Assembly (NCBI GenBank): GCA_016794835.1
Contig: JAEUJL010000635.1
Location: 1 to 34,464, forward strand
Direction: 5' to 3'
Length of the DNA stretch: 34,464 bases
Source: Gemmatimonadota bacterium
GTDB taxonomy: Bacteria > Gemmatimonadota > Gemmatimonadetes > Gemmatimonadales > Gemmatimonadaceae
This document shows, in pieces, positions 7,082 through 15,182 of the stretch. The notes beneath the pieces were generated by a model. The model did not search any database, had not been told where the DNA came from, and saw only the letters and a list, made by a program, of their open reading frames with translations. Position 1 is the stretch's first letter. Each line of letters starts with the position of its first letter. Made by a program: the position numbers and the translations under genes.

Positions 7082-7590
7082 GCGGCGGGGAGGTCCACGG
7101 TGTACGTCTCCGTGCGCACCTCCTGGAAGCCGCGCGCGAGGTAGTTGGGGAGCGCCGCCGGGGCGTCCAGCGTGCAGGTGTGGAGCCAGACGCGCTCGGC
7201 ACCCATGGATTGCGCCTCGGCGATCGCGCGCTCGAGCATCCATCGGCCCAGGCCGCGACCCTGCGCGAAGTCCTTCAGGCCGAAGTACGCAATCTCGACG
7301 GCCGTACCGACCTGGGAGAGCTCCACGTAGCCACCCGCCTGGCCGTCCACGTCCAGCACAAAGACGCGGGTCGACGGTGACGCGACCAGCTGGGCCCACT
7401 GCGCCTCCGGCCAGGGCAATCGATCGTGCCACGCGTAGTCGGCACCGACCTCGAGGTAGAGCTGGCGCGTCTCGCGCCAGGCCGTGGCATCGAGCGGGCG
7501 CCATGCCGTGCCGGGTTTCGGGGGCGCCAGGGGCGGGGCGATCCCCTTTGCGAGCTCGAGGTAGGTCCGGGTGACCGTGGTGACAGGCAT
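7078..7590 (-). CDS. GNAT-family N-acetyltransferase
   Basis: From ATG 7590 the protein has 170 residues. The C-terminal half shows a GNAT core: a strand with RVFVLDVDGQAGGYVEL, a beta bulge, then the acetyl-CoA loop in FAQGRGLGRWMLERAIAEA (Q/R-G-x-G-x pattern) and a final strand pair with RVWLHTCTLD and ALPNYLARGFQEV. It should transfer an acetyl group from acetyl-CoA to an unknown amine. A TTG at 7641 would add 17 residues upstream of the fold, so I prefer 7590. The stop codon (TAA on the minus strand, 7078-7080) overlaps the helicase stop TAG (7079-7081). Confidence 0.85.
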   Translation of the reverse strand: MPVTTVTRTYLELAKGIAPPLAPPKPGTAWRPLDATAWRETRQLYLEVGADYAWHDRLPWPEAQWAQLVASPSTRVFVLDVDGQAGGYVELSQVGTAVEIAYFGLKDFAQGRGLGRWMLERAIAEAQSMGAERVWLHTCTLDAPAALPNYLARGFQEVRTETYTVDLPAA

Positions 7591-7662
7591 GAAGGACTCT
7601 GATGGATTCTGGAAGAAAACGGCGCTCACAGTTGGCAGCAATTGTACCCTCAGGTCCTAAAA

Positions 7663-7692
7663 TTTGTATGAGAGTAAATGCCTATTTGACAA
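7663..7692 (-). promoter_or_regulatory. candidate promoter for the GNAT gene
   Basis: On the minus strand TTGTCA (7692-7687) is followed after 18 bases by TACAAA (7668-7663). It is the most AT-rich part of the divergent GNAT/TetR gap and would give a leader of roughly 65 bases. This is motif matching only. Confidence 0.33.
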
Positions 7693-7744
7693 CAGGTTAG
7701 AGGCATGGTCGGCGTTTCTGTCGGGAGCCTGGGCTTGCGTTTTT

Positions 7745-7758
7745 GGACTGACTAGTCC
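7745..7758. promoter_or_regulatory. candidate TetR operator (inverted repeat)
   Basis: GGACT (7745-7749) and AGTCC (7754-7758) form an inverted repeat with a 4-base spacer, ending 12 bases before the TetR start codon. TetR repressors commonly bind such palindromes next to their own gene, so autoregulation is plausible. The arms are short and the assignment rests on position. Confidence 0.4.
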
Positions 7759-7770
7759 TAATTAGGGTCC

Positions 7771-8367
7771 ATGAAGGACACCCGAGGGCGGATTGTCAGC
7801 GCGGCGGCAGGGTTGATCGCCGAGAAGGGGTTCAAGCGAACCTCTGTCGATGATGTCATCGAGCGCGCGGACCTGAGCGGAAAGAGCCACTTCTACCACT
7901 ACTTCAAGTCCAAGGAGGAACTCGGACTCGAGGTGCTGGGACGACAGTTCGAGTCGTTTGCCGAACGGGGGCTCGTGATCCTTCGGGAGCCACTGATCCA
8001 CCCGATGGAACGGCTCCACCTGTTCATCGACTCGCTGGTGGCGTTGCAGACGGAGCGCGGCTTCCGCGTGGGCAGTCCCTTCGGCACCCTCGCGACCGAG
8101 ATGGCCGACCTGCACGAGGGGTTCCGGGAGCGCCTGGTCCAGGTGTTCGATCGTTGGGCGGCGCAGATCGAGGCCCTCCTGTGGGAGGCGCGCCCGATGC
8201 TCAACCCGGACGCGGACACGCGCCGGTTGGCGCGGTTCCTCATCGCCACGCTCGAAGGGGCGTTGATGATGTCGAAGGTGAATCGGGACGCCGAGATGCT
8301 CCGCGCCATTGCTGCTGACCTGAAGCGATTTGTCTCCTCCCACCTGCGCGAGGGTGTGCCCGCATGA
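7771..8367 (+). CDS. TetR/AcrR-family transcriptional regulator
   Basis: The 198-residue protein has an N-terminal TetR helix-turn-helix: RGRIVSAAAGLIAEKGFKRTSVDDVIERADLSGKSHFYHYFKSKEEL, about residues 5-50, with the family's F-Y-x-Y-F-x-S-K-E signature. The rest is a helical ligand-binding and dimerisation domain with no diagnostic ligand residues. It is probably a repressor relieved by a small molecule. Its stop overlaps the start of the ECF sigma factor gene (ATGA at 8364-8367), so both are made from one transcript. An inverted repeat just upstream may be its own operator. Confidence 0.92.
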   Translation: MKDTRGRIVSAAAGLIAEKGFKRTSVDDVIERADLSGKSHFYHYFKSKEELGLEVLGRQFESFAERGLVILREPLIHPMERLHLFIDSLVALQTERGFRVGSPFGTLATEMADLHEGFRERLVQVFDRWAAQIEALLWEARPMLNPDADTRRLARFLIATLEGALMMSKVNRDAEMLRAIAADLKRFVSSHLREGVPA

Positions 8368-8996
8368 CCGCTGTCCTGGAGTTCGATGTCACCGAGGCGC
8401 CGGGGGGCGGTGCGCCGCGCGTGGACGATTTCGCGCGCGAGGGGTTCGAGGCCGCGGCCCAGCGCCAACTCGCGCCCTTGTACTCCTTTGCCCTCAAGCT
8501 GTCGCGGAACCCGGACGACGCGGAGGACCTTGTCTCCGACACGTACCTGCGAGCACTCGAGCGATGGCACCAGTTCCGGCCGGGGACCAACATGCGGGCG
8601 TGGCTCTTCACGATCCTCTACCACGTGTTTGTCAGTCGCAAGCGACGGATCAGCGCGCGGGAGGTGCTATCCACGGACGATCCCGATAGCCCGGTCGGGC
8701 CGGAGACGCTCGTGGGGGACGCGGACCCGGAGGGGGCGTTCTACGACTCGTTCATCGACGAGGAGATCGTCGCGTCGATCGAGGCCCTCCCGTCGGAGTA
8801 CCGCACTGCGGTCCTCATGAGCGATGTGCACGGCATGCGCTACGCGGACATCGCCGAGGTGCTGGGGGTTCCCGAGGGCACGGTGAAGTCGCGCCTCTTT
8901 CGCGGACGTCGCATCCTGCAGCGTCGCCTGCGGGACTACGCGGTCGCCGGCGGCTACGTCCGCGGCGCGGTGCTTCAGCCCTCTGGCGCGTCCTGA
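8364..8996 (+). CDS. RNA polymerase ECF sigma factor (sigma-70 family, region 2 + region 4)
   Basis: The 210-residue protein has region 2 at about 37-95 (LYSFALKLSRNPDDAEDLVSDTYLRALERW, then NMRAWLFTILYHVFVSRKRR) and region 4 at about 138-190 (IEALPSEYRTAVLMSDVHGMRYADIAEVLGVPEGTVKSRLFRGRRIL), with an acidic linker between. It directs RNA polymerase to an alternative promoter set. No anti-sigma factor gene lies next to it, which is unusual for the class; the partner is a TetR gene overlapping by four bases, so control may be transcriptional. Its last 22 bases overlap the 3' end of the convergent CGNR gene. Confidence 0.93.
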   Translation: MTAVLEFDVTEAPGGGAPRVDDFAREGFEAAAQRQLAPLYSFALKLSRNPDDAEDLVSDTYLRALERWHQFRPGTNMRAWLFTILYHVFVSRKRRISAREVLSTDDPDSPVGPETLVGDADPEGAFYDSFIDEEIVASIEALPSEYRTAVLMSDVHGMRYADIAEVLGVPEGTVKSRLFRGRRILQRRLRDYAVAGGYVRGAVLQPSGAS

Positions 8997-9634
8997 CGTT
9001 CGCGCCAGCGGGCCGCCTTGGCCCGGTTGCCGCACGTGGACATCTCACACCATCGGCGGCGCCCGTTGCGGGTGTCATCGAGGAAGACGCGGGTGCACCG
9101 AGGGTCACCACACCGACGTACCCGCGCCAGCTCGCCGTCGATCAGCGCGTCGGCCGCTGACTCGATGACCGGGATGAGGAGGGCGGCGAAGGCGTCGCCG
9201 ACCGGCACAAAGGTGCGGACGAAGCGGCCGTCCTCCTGCAGGTCGACGCGGCGGGTGACGGCGGACCGGCCCAGCACCCGGTTGATCTCGGCGAGGGCAT
9301 CGAGGCGGGCGCGCTCCGACTGCGCCCCGCGCTCCGCGAGTTGGCGCAGCGCGGCCCGCGTGCGTCGCGCGTCGACGAGGGTGGCGGTTGCTCCCGCCGG
9401 TTGCTGATGCGCGCGGCGGCGCATGCCGCTCGCGCGCTCGTCGTCGAGGACGGCGGTGTCCACCAGGAACGCGACCAGTGCATCGAAGTCACGCAGCAGG
9501 TCCACCCGCTGGCCGCGTCGGGCCTCGTCGGTGTTCACGAAGTCGAGCCACAGTCGCTCCCCAACACGCGAGAACCCTGTGGCACGCGGGGCCTCGTGCG
9601 TCTCGCGACCGGCCGGCGAAAGGAGCACCTCCAT
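8975..9634 (-). CDS. CGNR zinc-finger / ABATE-domain protein, putative transcription regulator
   Basis: The 219-residue protein starts with an ABATE-type domain (LWLDFVNTDEARRGQRVDLLRDFDALVAFL), has a helical middle, and ends with a CGNR zinc finger: R-C-GDPRC-x(10-15)-RRWC-x-x-x-x-CGNR-AKAARWRER, with four cysteines. The finger resembles DNA-binding modules found in actinobacterial and other regulators; the ABATE part is thought to bind a ligand. Direct target unknown. ATG 9634 is the natural start. The gene is convergent with the ECF sigma gene, overlapping by 22 bases, and divergent from the YjjX-like gene. Confidence 0.85.
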   Translation of the reverse strand: MEVLLSPAGRETHEAPRATGFSRVGERLWLDFVNTDEARRGQRVDLLRDFDALVAFLVDTAVLDDERASGMRRRAHQQPAGATATLVDARRTRAALRQLAERGAQSERARLDALAEINRVLGRSAVTRRVDLQEDGRFVRTFVPVGDAFAALLIPVIESAADALIDGELARVRRCGDPRCTRVFLDDTRNGRRRWCEMSTCGNRAKAARWRERQDAPEG

Positions 9635-9735
9635 GCCCTACGTTACCGCCGAGCAGACGGGGCGCAAGGATGGTGGGCCGCGCTGGGGTGCGGCGAGTAC
9701 ATTATGCGCGTGCCACCTGTGCCCTTTTCGTCCAC

Positions 9736-10272
9736 ATGCCGATGATCGCCGTCGGGTCCCTGAACCCCGTCAAGGTGCGCGCGGTCGCCAGCGTCGTTAG
9801 GCGGTGGGGGGCCGGGTATGACGTGGAGGGCGTCGGGGTGGCGTCCGGCGTGCCGGACCAGCCGTGGGGTGACGCGCAGACGATCGCCGGCGCGCGTGCC
9901 CGGGCCGAACGCGCGCGGGAGGCGCTGGGCGCCGAGGTGGGGCTGGGGTTGGAGGGCGGGGTCGTAGACGCACCGGAGGGGCTGCGGACCTGCGCCTGGG
10001 CGGTGGCCGCCTTCGCCAACGGCACCACCTCCGTCGGCGGATCCCTGTCGATGCCGCTCCCCCCGGGGGTCGCCACCCTGGTCCGCGAGGGCATGGAGCT
10101 CGGGCACGCGATGGATGCCTATTGTGCGACCACCGGCACAAAGCATGGGGCGGGCGCCGTGGGGATCCTCACCGCCGGTCTCGTTGATCGCGCGCAGGCG
10201 TACGAGGTGCTCGTGGCCTACGCGCTGGCGCCACTGCTGAGCGCACCCCTCTGGGCACCGGAGCCGCGATGA
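9736..10272 (+). CDS. YjjX-like (DUF84) inosine/xanthosine triphosphatase
   Basis: The 178-residue protein begins with IAVGSLNPVKVRAV, has VPDQPWGDAQTIAGARARAERA in the middle and LGLEGGVV after it, the signature order of the YjjX/DUF84 house-cleaning nucleotidases that hydrolyse ITP and XTP so that damaged purines are not built into RNA or DNA. Length matches the family. ATG 9736 is chosen because the first strand follows at once; ATG 9742 would also work. It is the first gene of an overlapping run; its stop overlaps the thioesterase start (ATGA 10269-10272). Confidence 0.88.
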   Translation: MPMIAVGSLNPVKVRAVASVVRRWGAGYDVEGVGVASGVPDQPWGDAQTIAGARARAERAREALGAEVGLGLEGGVVDAPEGLRTCAWAVAAFANGTTSVGGSLSMPLPPGVATLVREGMELGHAMDAYCATTGTKHGAGAVGILTAGLVDRAQAYEVLVAYALAPLLSAPLWAPEPR

Positions 10273-10724
10273 CCGCGCCGTTCGTGATTCGTGAATACGT
10301 CCGCTGGGCCGACGTGGACATGGCCGGGATCATCCGGTACGACGCCTACACCCGCTTCATGGAGCTGGGCGAGGCCGAGATGTTCCGTTCGGTCGGCATC
10401 TCGCACCTCGACTTCCTCACGCGGTTCGACTTCACGATCCCGCGCCGCGCGATGCACCTCGACTACGAGTCGCCGCCAACCCTGGACGAGCAGCTCACCG
10501 TCGTGGTCTACATTCCGAAAGTGGGGACGACCTCGCTGACCATCGCCTTCGACTTCCTCGGGGCCGGTGGCCGGCGGCGCGCGTCCGGGTCGCTGGTCCT
10601 CGTGTGCGCGACGGCGGGGCACACCAGGTCCCAGCCGTGGCCGCCCGCGTTCCTGGAGCTGCTCGCGCCCTACCGCATGTCTGCCGACGACGCGCGGGTC
10701 GCCGTCACCCGGGGGGGCCCGTGA
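10269..10724 (+). CDS. hotdog-fold acyl-CoA thioesterase (4HBT/YbgC-like)
   Basis: The 151-residue protein shows the 4-hydroxybenzoyl-CoA thioesterase pattern: VRWADVDMAGIIRYDAYTRFMELGEAEMF, where the aspartate of D-x-D-x-x-G is the usual catalytic residue, followed by the central strands (YESPPTLDEQLTVVV). It should hydrolyse an acyl-CoA thioester in the cytoplasm; chain specificity cannot be read from sequence. It overlaps both neighbours by four bases (ATGA upstream, GTGA downstream), so it is part of the IspH operon. Confidence 0.88.
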   Translation: MTAPFVIREYVRWADVDMAGIIRYDAYTRFMELGEAEMFRSVGISHLDFLTRFDFTIPRRAMHLDYESPPTLDEQLTVVVYIPKVGTTSLTIAFDFLGAGGRRRASGSLVLVCATAGHTRSQPWPPAFLELLAPYRMSADDARVAVTRGGP

Positions 10725-11962
10725 CGGGGCCGCAGGAGACCTACTTCCGCAAGGGCCTCGGCGCGGCCGCCATGGTCCAGGGTGAACTCGAGGCGGCCTA
10801 CGCCGATGCCCTCGTGGATCGCCTCCGTGCCAATGACTATCGCCTCGTGGTGGGCGACCTCACCATCCTGCTCGCCCGCGAGTTCGGCTTCTGCTACGGC
10901 GTGGAGCGCGCGGTGGACTATGCCTACCAGGCCCGCCGCCGGTTCCCTGACCGGCGCCTCTGGTTGCTCGGCGAGATCATCCACAATCCGCATGTCAACG
11001 AACGGCTCCGCGACCTGGGCATCCAGGTCATGGAACCCCGGCCGGGTGCCACGGACGGCACGCCGCGTTTTGACTACAGTGTCGTGGATCCCGGGGACGT
11101 GGTCATCCTCCCGGCGTTTGGCGTGACCCATGCCGACTTCCAGGCCCTGCGCGCGCACGGGTGCGTGGTGGTCGACACGACCTGTGGCTCGGTCCTGAAT
11201 GTGTGGAAGCGCGTGGAGCAGTATGCCCGCGATGCACGCACCGCCCTCATTCACGGCAAGTGGTACCACGAGGAAACGCGGGCGACGGCCTCGCAGGTGC
11301 TGAAGTACCCCGGCGGCCACTACCTCGTCGTGCGCGACATGCCGGAGGCCGAGGTGGTGATGGCGTACATCGAGGCCGTGGCGCGACACGGCCATGGTGA
11401 TCGGGACGCCTTCATGGCGCGCTTCGCGCGCGCCGTATCGCCCGGCTTCGATCCCGACCTGCACCTGCGACGCCTCGGTGTCGCCAACCAGACGACGATG
11501 CTGGCGAAGGAGTCGCTGGCCATCGGCGAGCGGGTGGGGCAGGCGCTGGAAGCCGCCTATGGCGCCGACCATCGCGCCGAGGCGTTCCGGACCTTCGACA
11601 CGATCTGCTCCGCCACGCAGGATCGACAGGATGCGGTGCTCGACGTCCTCGCGGCGAGCCCTGATGTGATGCTCGTGGTGGGTGGCTTCAACTCCTCGAA
11701 CACCATTTCCCTCGCGGCGTTGTGCGCCGAGCGCGTGCGCACCTACCACGTGGAGGATGCCGAGGGGATCGATCCCGCGTCGGGGCGCCTCCACTACCGG
11801 GTGGCCGGGGTGGCGCACGTCGAGGCGGACGCGGAGGGATGGCTGCCGGCGGGCAAGGTGACCGTCGGGATCACGGCCGGCGCGAGCACCCCGAACAACA
11901 AGATCGGGGCCGCCGTGGCCCGCGTGCTCGCGACCCGCGGGGAGCGCGTGCCAGGGTCGTGA
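10721..11962 (+). CDS. ispH: 4-hydroxy-3-methylbut-2-enyl diphosphate reductase, long form
   Basis: The 413-residue enzyme makes IPP and DMAPP in the last step of the MEP isoprenoid pathway. The three cysteines that hold the iron-sulfur cluster are visible: C58 (FGFCYGVERAVDYA), C155 (VVDTTCGSV) and C296 (FDTICSATQDRQ). Substrate-binding residues fit as well: the HNPHVNERL histidine near 88, HGKWYHEET near 178-186 and the NSSNT motif near 325. It is about 100 residues longer than E. coli IspH, as in the plant and cyanobacterial type, with an insert around 215-250. The GTG start at 10721 overlaps the thioesterase stop (GTGA); the gene ends in another GTGA overlap with the next. Confidence 0.95.
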   Translation: MTGPQETYFRKGLGAAAMVQGELEAAYADALVDRLRANDYRLVVGDLTILLAREFGFCYGVERAVDYAYQARRRFPDRRLWLLGEIIHNPHVNERLRDLGIQVMEPRPGATDGTPRFDYSVVDPGDVVILPAFGVTHADFQALRAHGCVVVDTTCGSVLNVWKRVEQYARDARTALIHGKWYHEETRATASQVLKYPGGHYLVVRDMPEAEVVMAYIEAVARHGHGDRDAFMARFARAVSPGFDPDLHLRRLGVANQTTMLAKESLAIGERVGQALEAAYGADHRAEAFRTFDTICSATQDRQDAVLDVLAASPDVMLVVGGFNSSNTISLAALCAERVRTYHVEDAEGIDPASGRLHYRVAGVAHVEADAEGWLPAGKVTVGITAGASTPNNKIGAAVARVLATRGERVPGS

Positions 11963-12957
11963 GGCTCCCGTTCCTTCGCAAGCGCCCCCCGGTCCTGCCC
12001 GCCCCGCGGGAGTTCCCGTTCATTGAGCTGCGCACCGGGGAGTCGTCGGTGCTGGTGGTGCCCTCGTTAGGTGGCAAGCTGGCCGAGCTCTGGGTGGCCG
12101 GGCGCCAGTGGCTCTGGCAGAGCGACGTGACCCCGATGGCCCCCGGCGTGGACGGCGCGTCGTACGTGGAGACGGCGGACACCGGCGGGTGGGACGAGTG
12201 TTTTCCCACGGTCGGCGCCTGCCGGGTGCCCAGTTGGGTGAAGGGGGTGGGGGGCACCTCGCTGCCGGACCATGGGGAACTCTGGTCCCAGGCGCCTGAG
12301 GTGGAGGTGGTCACCGGGCCCGAGGGACAAACGGCGACGTGCCGCTGGTCCGGCGTGCGGTGGCCCTACGCCTTCGAGCGCTCGGTCCGCATCGACCGCC
12401 ATGGCATGGTCCACCTGGGATATGCCGTCGCGAACCAGGGGACCGATCGCCTGCCGTTCCTCTGGAGTGCCCACCCGCTGTTCCCGCTCAGCGAGCGCAC
12501 GCGCCTGGTGCTCCCCGAGGGGACGCGGTTGCGCGCGTGGGCGCGCCACGGGATCGACCTCGGGGAACTGCGGTCGGAGCACCAGTGGCCCTGGGTGCGC
12601 GCCGGCTCGCGCGCGTGCGACTTCCGGTCGCCCTTTGACGTGGCCAAGAAGTATGCGTGCAAGCTGTTCCTGGACATGCGCGAAGGGACCGCCGTCCTCC
12701 AGGAGGGCGAGGTGGAACTGGCCATGCACTGGGACGTCCGGGAGATCCCGCACCTCGGGCTGTGGCTGAACAAGCGGGGCTGGACCCCCTTTCGCAGCGA
12801 GCTGCCGTACCTCAACCTGGCGGTGGAGCCGGCCATTGGGGCGCCGGACACGGTGGACGACGCGTTAGGTGACTGGAAGTCGGCCGCCTGGCTGGACCCC
12901 GGCGAGCGCCGCACGTGGACCCTGCGGCTGGAGGGCCGCGCCGTCACGCCCGTGTAG
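11959..12957 (+). CDS. galactose-mutarotase-like fold protein (aldose 1-epimerase family)
   Basis: From GTG 11959 (overlapping the IspH stop) the protein has 332 residues. It shows a beta-sandwich pattern of the mutarotase superfamily: VLVVPSLGGKLAELWVAGRQWLW near the start, LPDHGELWS (typical histidine region), FLWSAHPLFPL (second histidine) and LNLAVEPAIG (the glutamate before P is the usual base). It probably acts on a sugar or sugar phosphate in the cytoplasm; the substrate cannot be assigned. Alternative internal starts exist, but the first conserved strand requires an N-terminus before residue 35. Confidence 0.75.
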   Translation: MRLPFLRKRPPVLPAPREFPFIELRTGESSVLVVPSLGGKLAELWVAGRQWLWQSDVTPMAPGVDGASYVETADTGGWDECFPTVGACRVPSWVKGVGGTSLPDHGELWSQAPEVEVVTGPEGQTATCRWSGVRWPYAFERSVRIDRHGMVHLGYAVANQGTDRLPFLWSAHPLFPLSERTRLVLPEGTRLRAWARHGIDLGELRSEHQWPWVRAGSRACDFRSPFDVAKKYACKLFLDMREGTAVLQEGEVELAMHWDVREIPHLGLWLNKRGWTPFRSELPYLNLAVEPAIGAPDTVDDALGDWKSAAWLDPGERRTWTLRLEGRAVTPV

Positions 12958-13019
12958 CGGCGGGCTGGCACGACCGGGGGCACGACGCATATTGGGCGTG
13001 CACCTACCCGGAGCATGTC

Positions 13020-14624
13020 ATGCGCGTTGCCCTGCTGCTGTCCGTCCTCTGCGCGACGGTCGCGTCGGCCCAGTCCGCCTATGACATCATCATCCGGGGC
13101 GGCACGATCGTCGACGGCACGGGCCAGCCACGCTTCCTCGGCGATATCGCGATTCGTGGGGATCGCATCGTGAGGGTCTCACGCCTGCGCCTGCGCGGCG
13201 GCCCGCAGACCCGGGTCATCGAGGCGACGGGGAAGGTGGTCGCCCCCGGCTTCATTGACCTGCACGCGCACCTGGAACCGCTGCTCGCACTGCGAGGGGC
13301 CGAGAGTCATGTGCGACAGGGGGTGACGCTGGCGGTGGGCGGCCCGGACGGTGGTAGTCCGCTTCCCCTCGCGTCCTACCTCGACAGCGTGACGCGAGGC
13401 GGCGTCGGGATGAACGTGGCCTACCTGATCGGCCACAACAGCATCCGGGAACGGGTGATGGGCGAGGCCGCGCGCGATCCGTCGGCCGCGGAACTTGCCC
13501 GCATGAAGGAGTTGGTCGCGGAGGGGATGCGCGACGGGGCGTTCGGCCTCAGCACCGGGCTGCGGTACATCCCGGGGTACTACTCGAAGACGGCGGAGGT
13601 GATTGAGCTGTCCAAGGTCGCCGCCGCATCCGGCGGGATCTACACGTCACACCTGCGCGAGGAAGGCCTCGGCCTGATGGACGGCGTGCGGGAGGCCATC
13701 GAGATCGGGCGACAGGCCCGCATTCCGATCGTGCTCACGCACCACAAGGCCGTCGGTCGGCAGATGTGGGGCAAGAGCGTGGAGACCCTGGCGATGGTGG
13801 ACGCGGCGCGCCGGCGCGGCATCGACGTCATGATCGACCAGTACCCGTACACGGCGAGCCAGACGGGAGTGGACGTCCTCGTGCCACCCTGGGCGTTGGC
13901 CGATGGCGACACGGCCTTTGCGCGACGGGTGCGTGATCCCATGCTGCGCGACTCGATCGAGCGCGGGATCCTGGAGTACCTCTTGAACGATCGCGGCGGT
14001 GGCGACCTCAAGCGTGTGCAGTTCGGCCAGGTCGCGTGGATGAAGGAGCTGGAGGGCAAGACGCTCCACGACTTTGCGGTGATGCGCGGGGTCGAGCCGG
14101 TGCCCGAGAAGGCGCCACCCCTGGTGATCGAGGCGGTCCTCAATGGCGGCGCGCGGATGATCTACCACATCATCGACGAAGGTGACGTGCGCCGGATCAT
14201 GCAGCACCCGCAGACGATGATCGCCTCGGATGGACGCCTGACGCGTCCCGGTGATGGCAAGCCGCATCCGCGCGCGTACGGCACCTTCCCGCGCGTCCTG
14301 GGGCGTTACACCCGCGAGCTGCAGCTCCTGTCGCTGGAGCAGGCGGTGCACAAGATGACCGGGATGCCGGCACGGCGACTTGGGCTGGCGACACGCGGTG
14401 TGCTGCGGGAGGGCGCGTTTGCCGACATCACCGTGTTCGACCCGGTCCAGGTGGCGGATCGCAGCACGTTCGAGGATCCGCACCAATACCCGGTCGGGAT
14501 CGACTGGGTGTTCGTGAACGGCGTGGCCATGGTGGACGCGGGCCAGTACTCTGACCGCCGGCCCGGGCGGGCCCTGCGTCACACCCCGCCGGTGGCCGCT
14601 CGCCCGACACCGCGACGACGGTAG
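13020..14624 (+). CDS. secreted N-acyl-D-amino-acid deacylase-like amidohydrolase
   Basis: The 534-residue protein has a signal peptide (MRVALLLSVLCATVASAQS, cleavage near residue 18), so it acts outside the cytoplasm. The rest is a D-aminoacylase-type amidohydrolase: YDIIIRGGTIVDGTG at the beta-sandwich start, APGFIDLHAHLEP with metal-site histidines 82 and 84, SHLREEG (H211), LTHHK (H241) and IASDGRLT (D404), then a C-terminal GVLREGAFADITVFDP. Such enzymes remove acyl groups from N-acyl-D-amino acids; relatives act on dipeptides or ureides. GGAG lies 6 bases before ATG 13020. It stands alone, with short gaps to the mutarotase-fold gene and to coxS. Confidence 0.87.
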   Translation: MRVALLLSVLCATVASAQSAYDIIIRGGTIVDGTGQPRFLGDIAIRGDRIVRVSRLRLRGGPQTRVIEATGKVVAPGFIDLHAHLEPLLALRGAESHVRQGVTLAVGGPDGGSPLPLASYLDSVTRGGVGMNVAYLIGHNSIRERVMGEAARDPSAAELARMKELVAEGMRDGAFGLSTGLRYIPGYYSKTAEVIELSKVAAASGGIYTSHLREEGLGLMDGVREAIEIGRQARIPIVLTHHKAVGRQMWGKSVETLAMVDAARRRGIDVMIDQYPYTASQTGVDVLVPPWALADGDTAFARRVRDPMLRDSIERGILEYLLNDRGGGDLKRVQFGQVAWMKELEGKTLHDFAVMRGVEPVPEKAPPLVIEAVLNGGARMIYHIIDEGDVRRIMQHPQTMIASDGRLTRPGDGKPHPRAYGTFPRVLGRYTRELQLLSLEQAVHKMTGMPARRLGLATRGVLREGAFADITVFDPVQVADRSTFEDPHQYPVGIDWVFVNGVAMVDAGQYSDRRPGRALRHTPPVAARPTPRRR

Positions 14625-14635
14625 CGACACTCTGC

Positions 14636-14664
14636 TTGACGGCGCGTGGAACGGGCTGCAAGCT
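14636..14664 (+). promoter_or_regulatory. weak candidate promoter of the cox operon
   Basis: TTGACG (14636-14641) is followed after 17 bases by CAAGCT (14659-14664), a poor -10 match. It lies in the 74-base gap before coxS. Only the -35 element is convincing. Confidence 0.25.
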
Positions 14665-14698
14665 AGCTTCGTGAGTGTTCTTTCATGGAGCGGTTGAG

Positions 14699-15169
14699 AT
14701 GACGCAGATCACGATCACCGTCAACGGCAAGGCAGAGACGCGCGACGTGGAGCCGCGCACGCTGCTGGTGCACTTCCTGCGCGAGGAGCTCCGCCTGACC
14801 GGTACCCACGTCGGCTGTGACACCAGCCAGTGCGGCGCGTGCACCGTGCACCTGGACGGACGGGCGGTGAAGTCCTGCACGGTGCTGGCGGTGCAGGCCG
14901 ACGGGGGCGCGGTCACCACCATCGAGGGGATGGCGCGCGGCGAGGTGATGCACCCGCTGCAGGCCGCGTTCAAGGAGGAACATGGGCTGCAGTGCGGCTT
15001 TTGTACGCCGGGCATGATCATGAGCGCGGCGGACCTGCTGGCGCGCACGCCGCAGCCGACCGAGGCAGAGATCCGCGGGGCCCTCGAGGGCAACCTGTGC
15101 CGGTGCACGGGCTACCAGAACATCGTGCGCGCCGTGCAGACGGCAGCTCGCACGATGGCCAAGGCGTGA
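14699..15169 (+). CDS. coxS: molybdenum hydroxylase small subunit, 2x[2Fe-2S] (CoxS-like)
   Basis: The 156-residue subunit carries two [2Fe-2S] clusters that pass electrons from the molybdenum site to FAD. The N-terminal plant-ferredoxin domain has C40, C45, C48 and C60 (CDTSQCGAC pattern). The C-terminal helical domain has C99, C102, C134 and C136 (CGFC-TPG and CRCTGY). Length and order are those of the xanthine dehydrogenase/CO dehydrogenase small subunit. GGAG lies 8 bases before ATG 14699. First gene of the S-L-M structural operon; the large subunit follows 13 bases downstream. The symbol reflects family membership; the substrate is not proven to be CO. Confidence 0.92.
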   Translation: MTQITITVNGKAETRDVEPRTLLVHFLREELRLTGTHVGCDTSQCGACTVHLDGRAVKSCTVLAVQADGGAVTTIEGMARGEVMHPLQAAFKEEHGLQCGFCTPGMIMSAADLLARTPQPTEAEIRGALEGNLCRCTGYQNIVRAVQTAARTMAKA

Positions 15170-15182
15170 GGAGGGTCAAGCG

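Noticed and set aside
4874-7504. An 876-codon minus-strand ORF
   Set aside because: It is antisense to the DExH helicase, which has real motifs. Long shadow ORFs are expected at this GC content; its composition is R/H/P/G/A-rich with no motifs.
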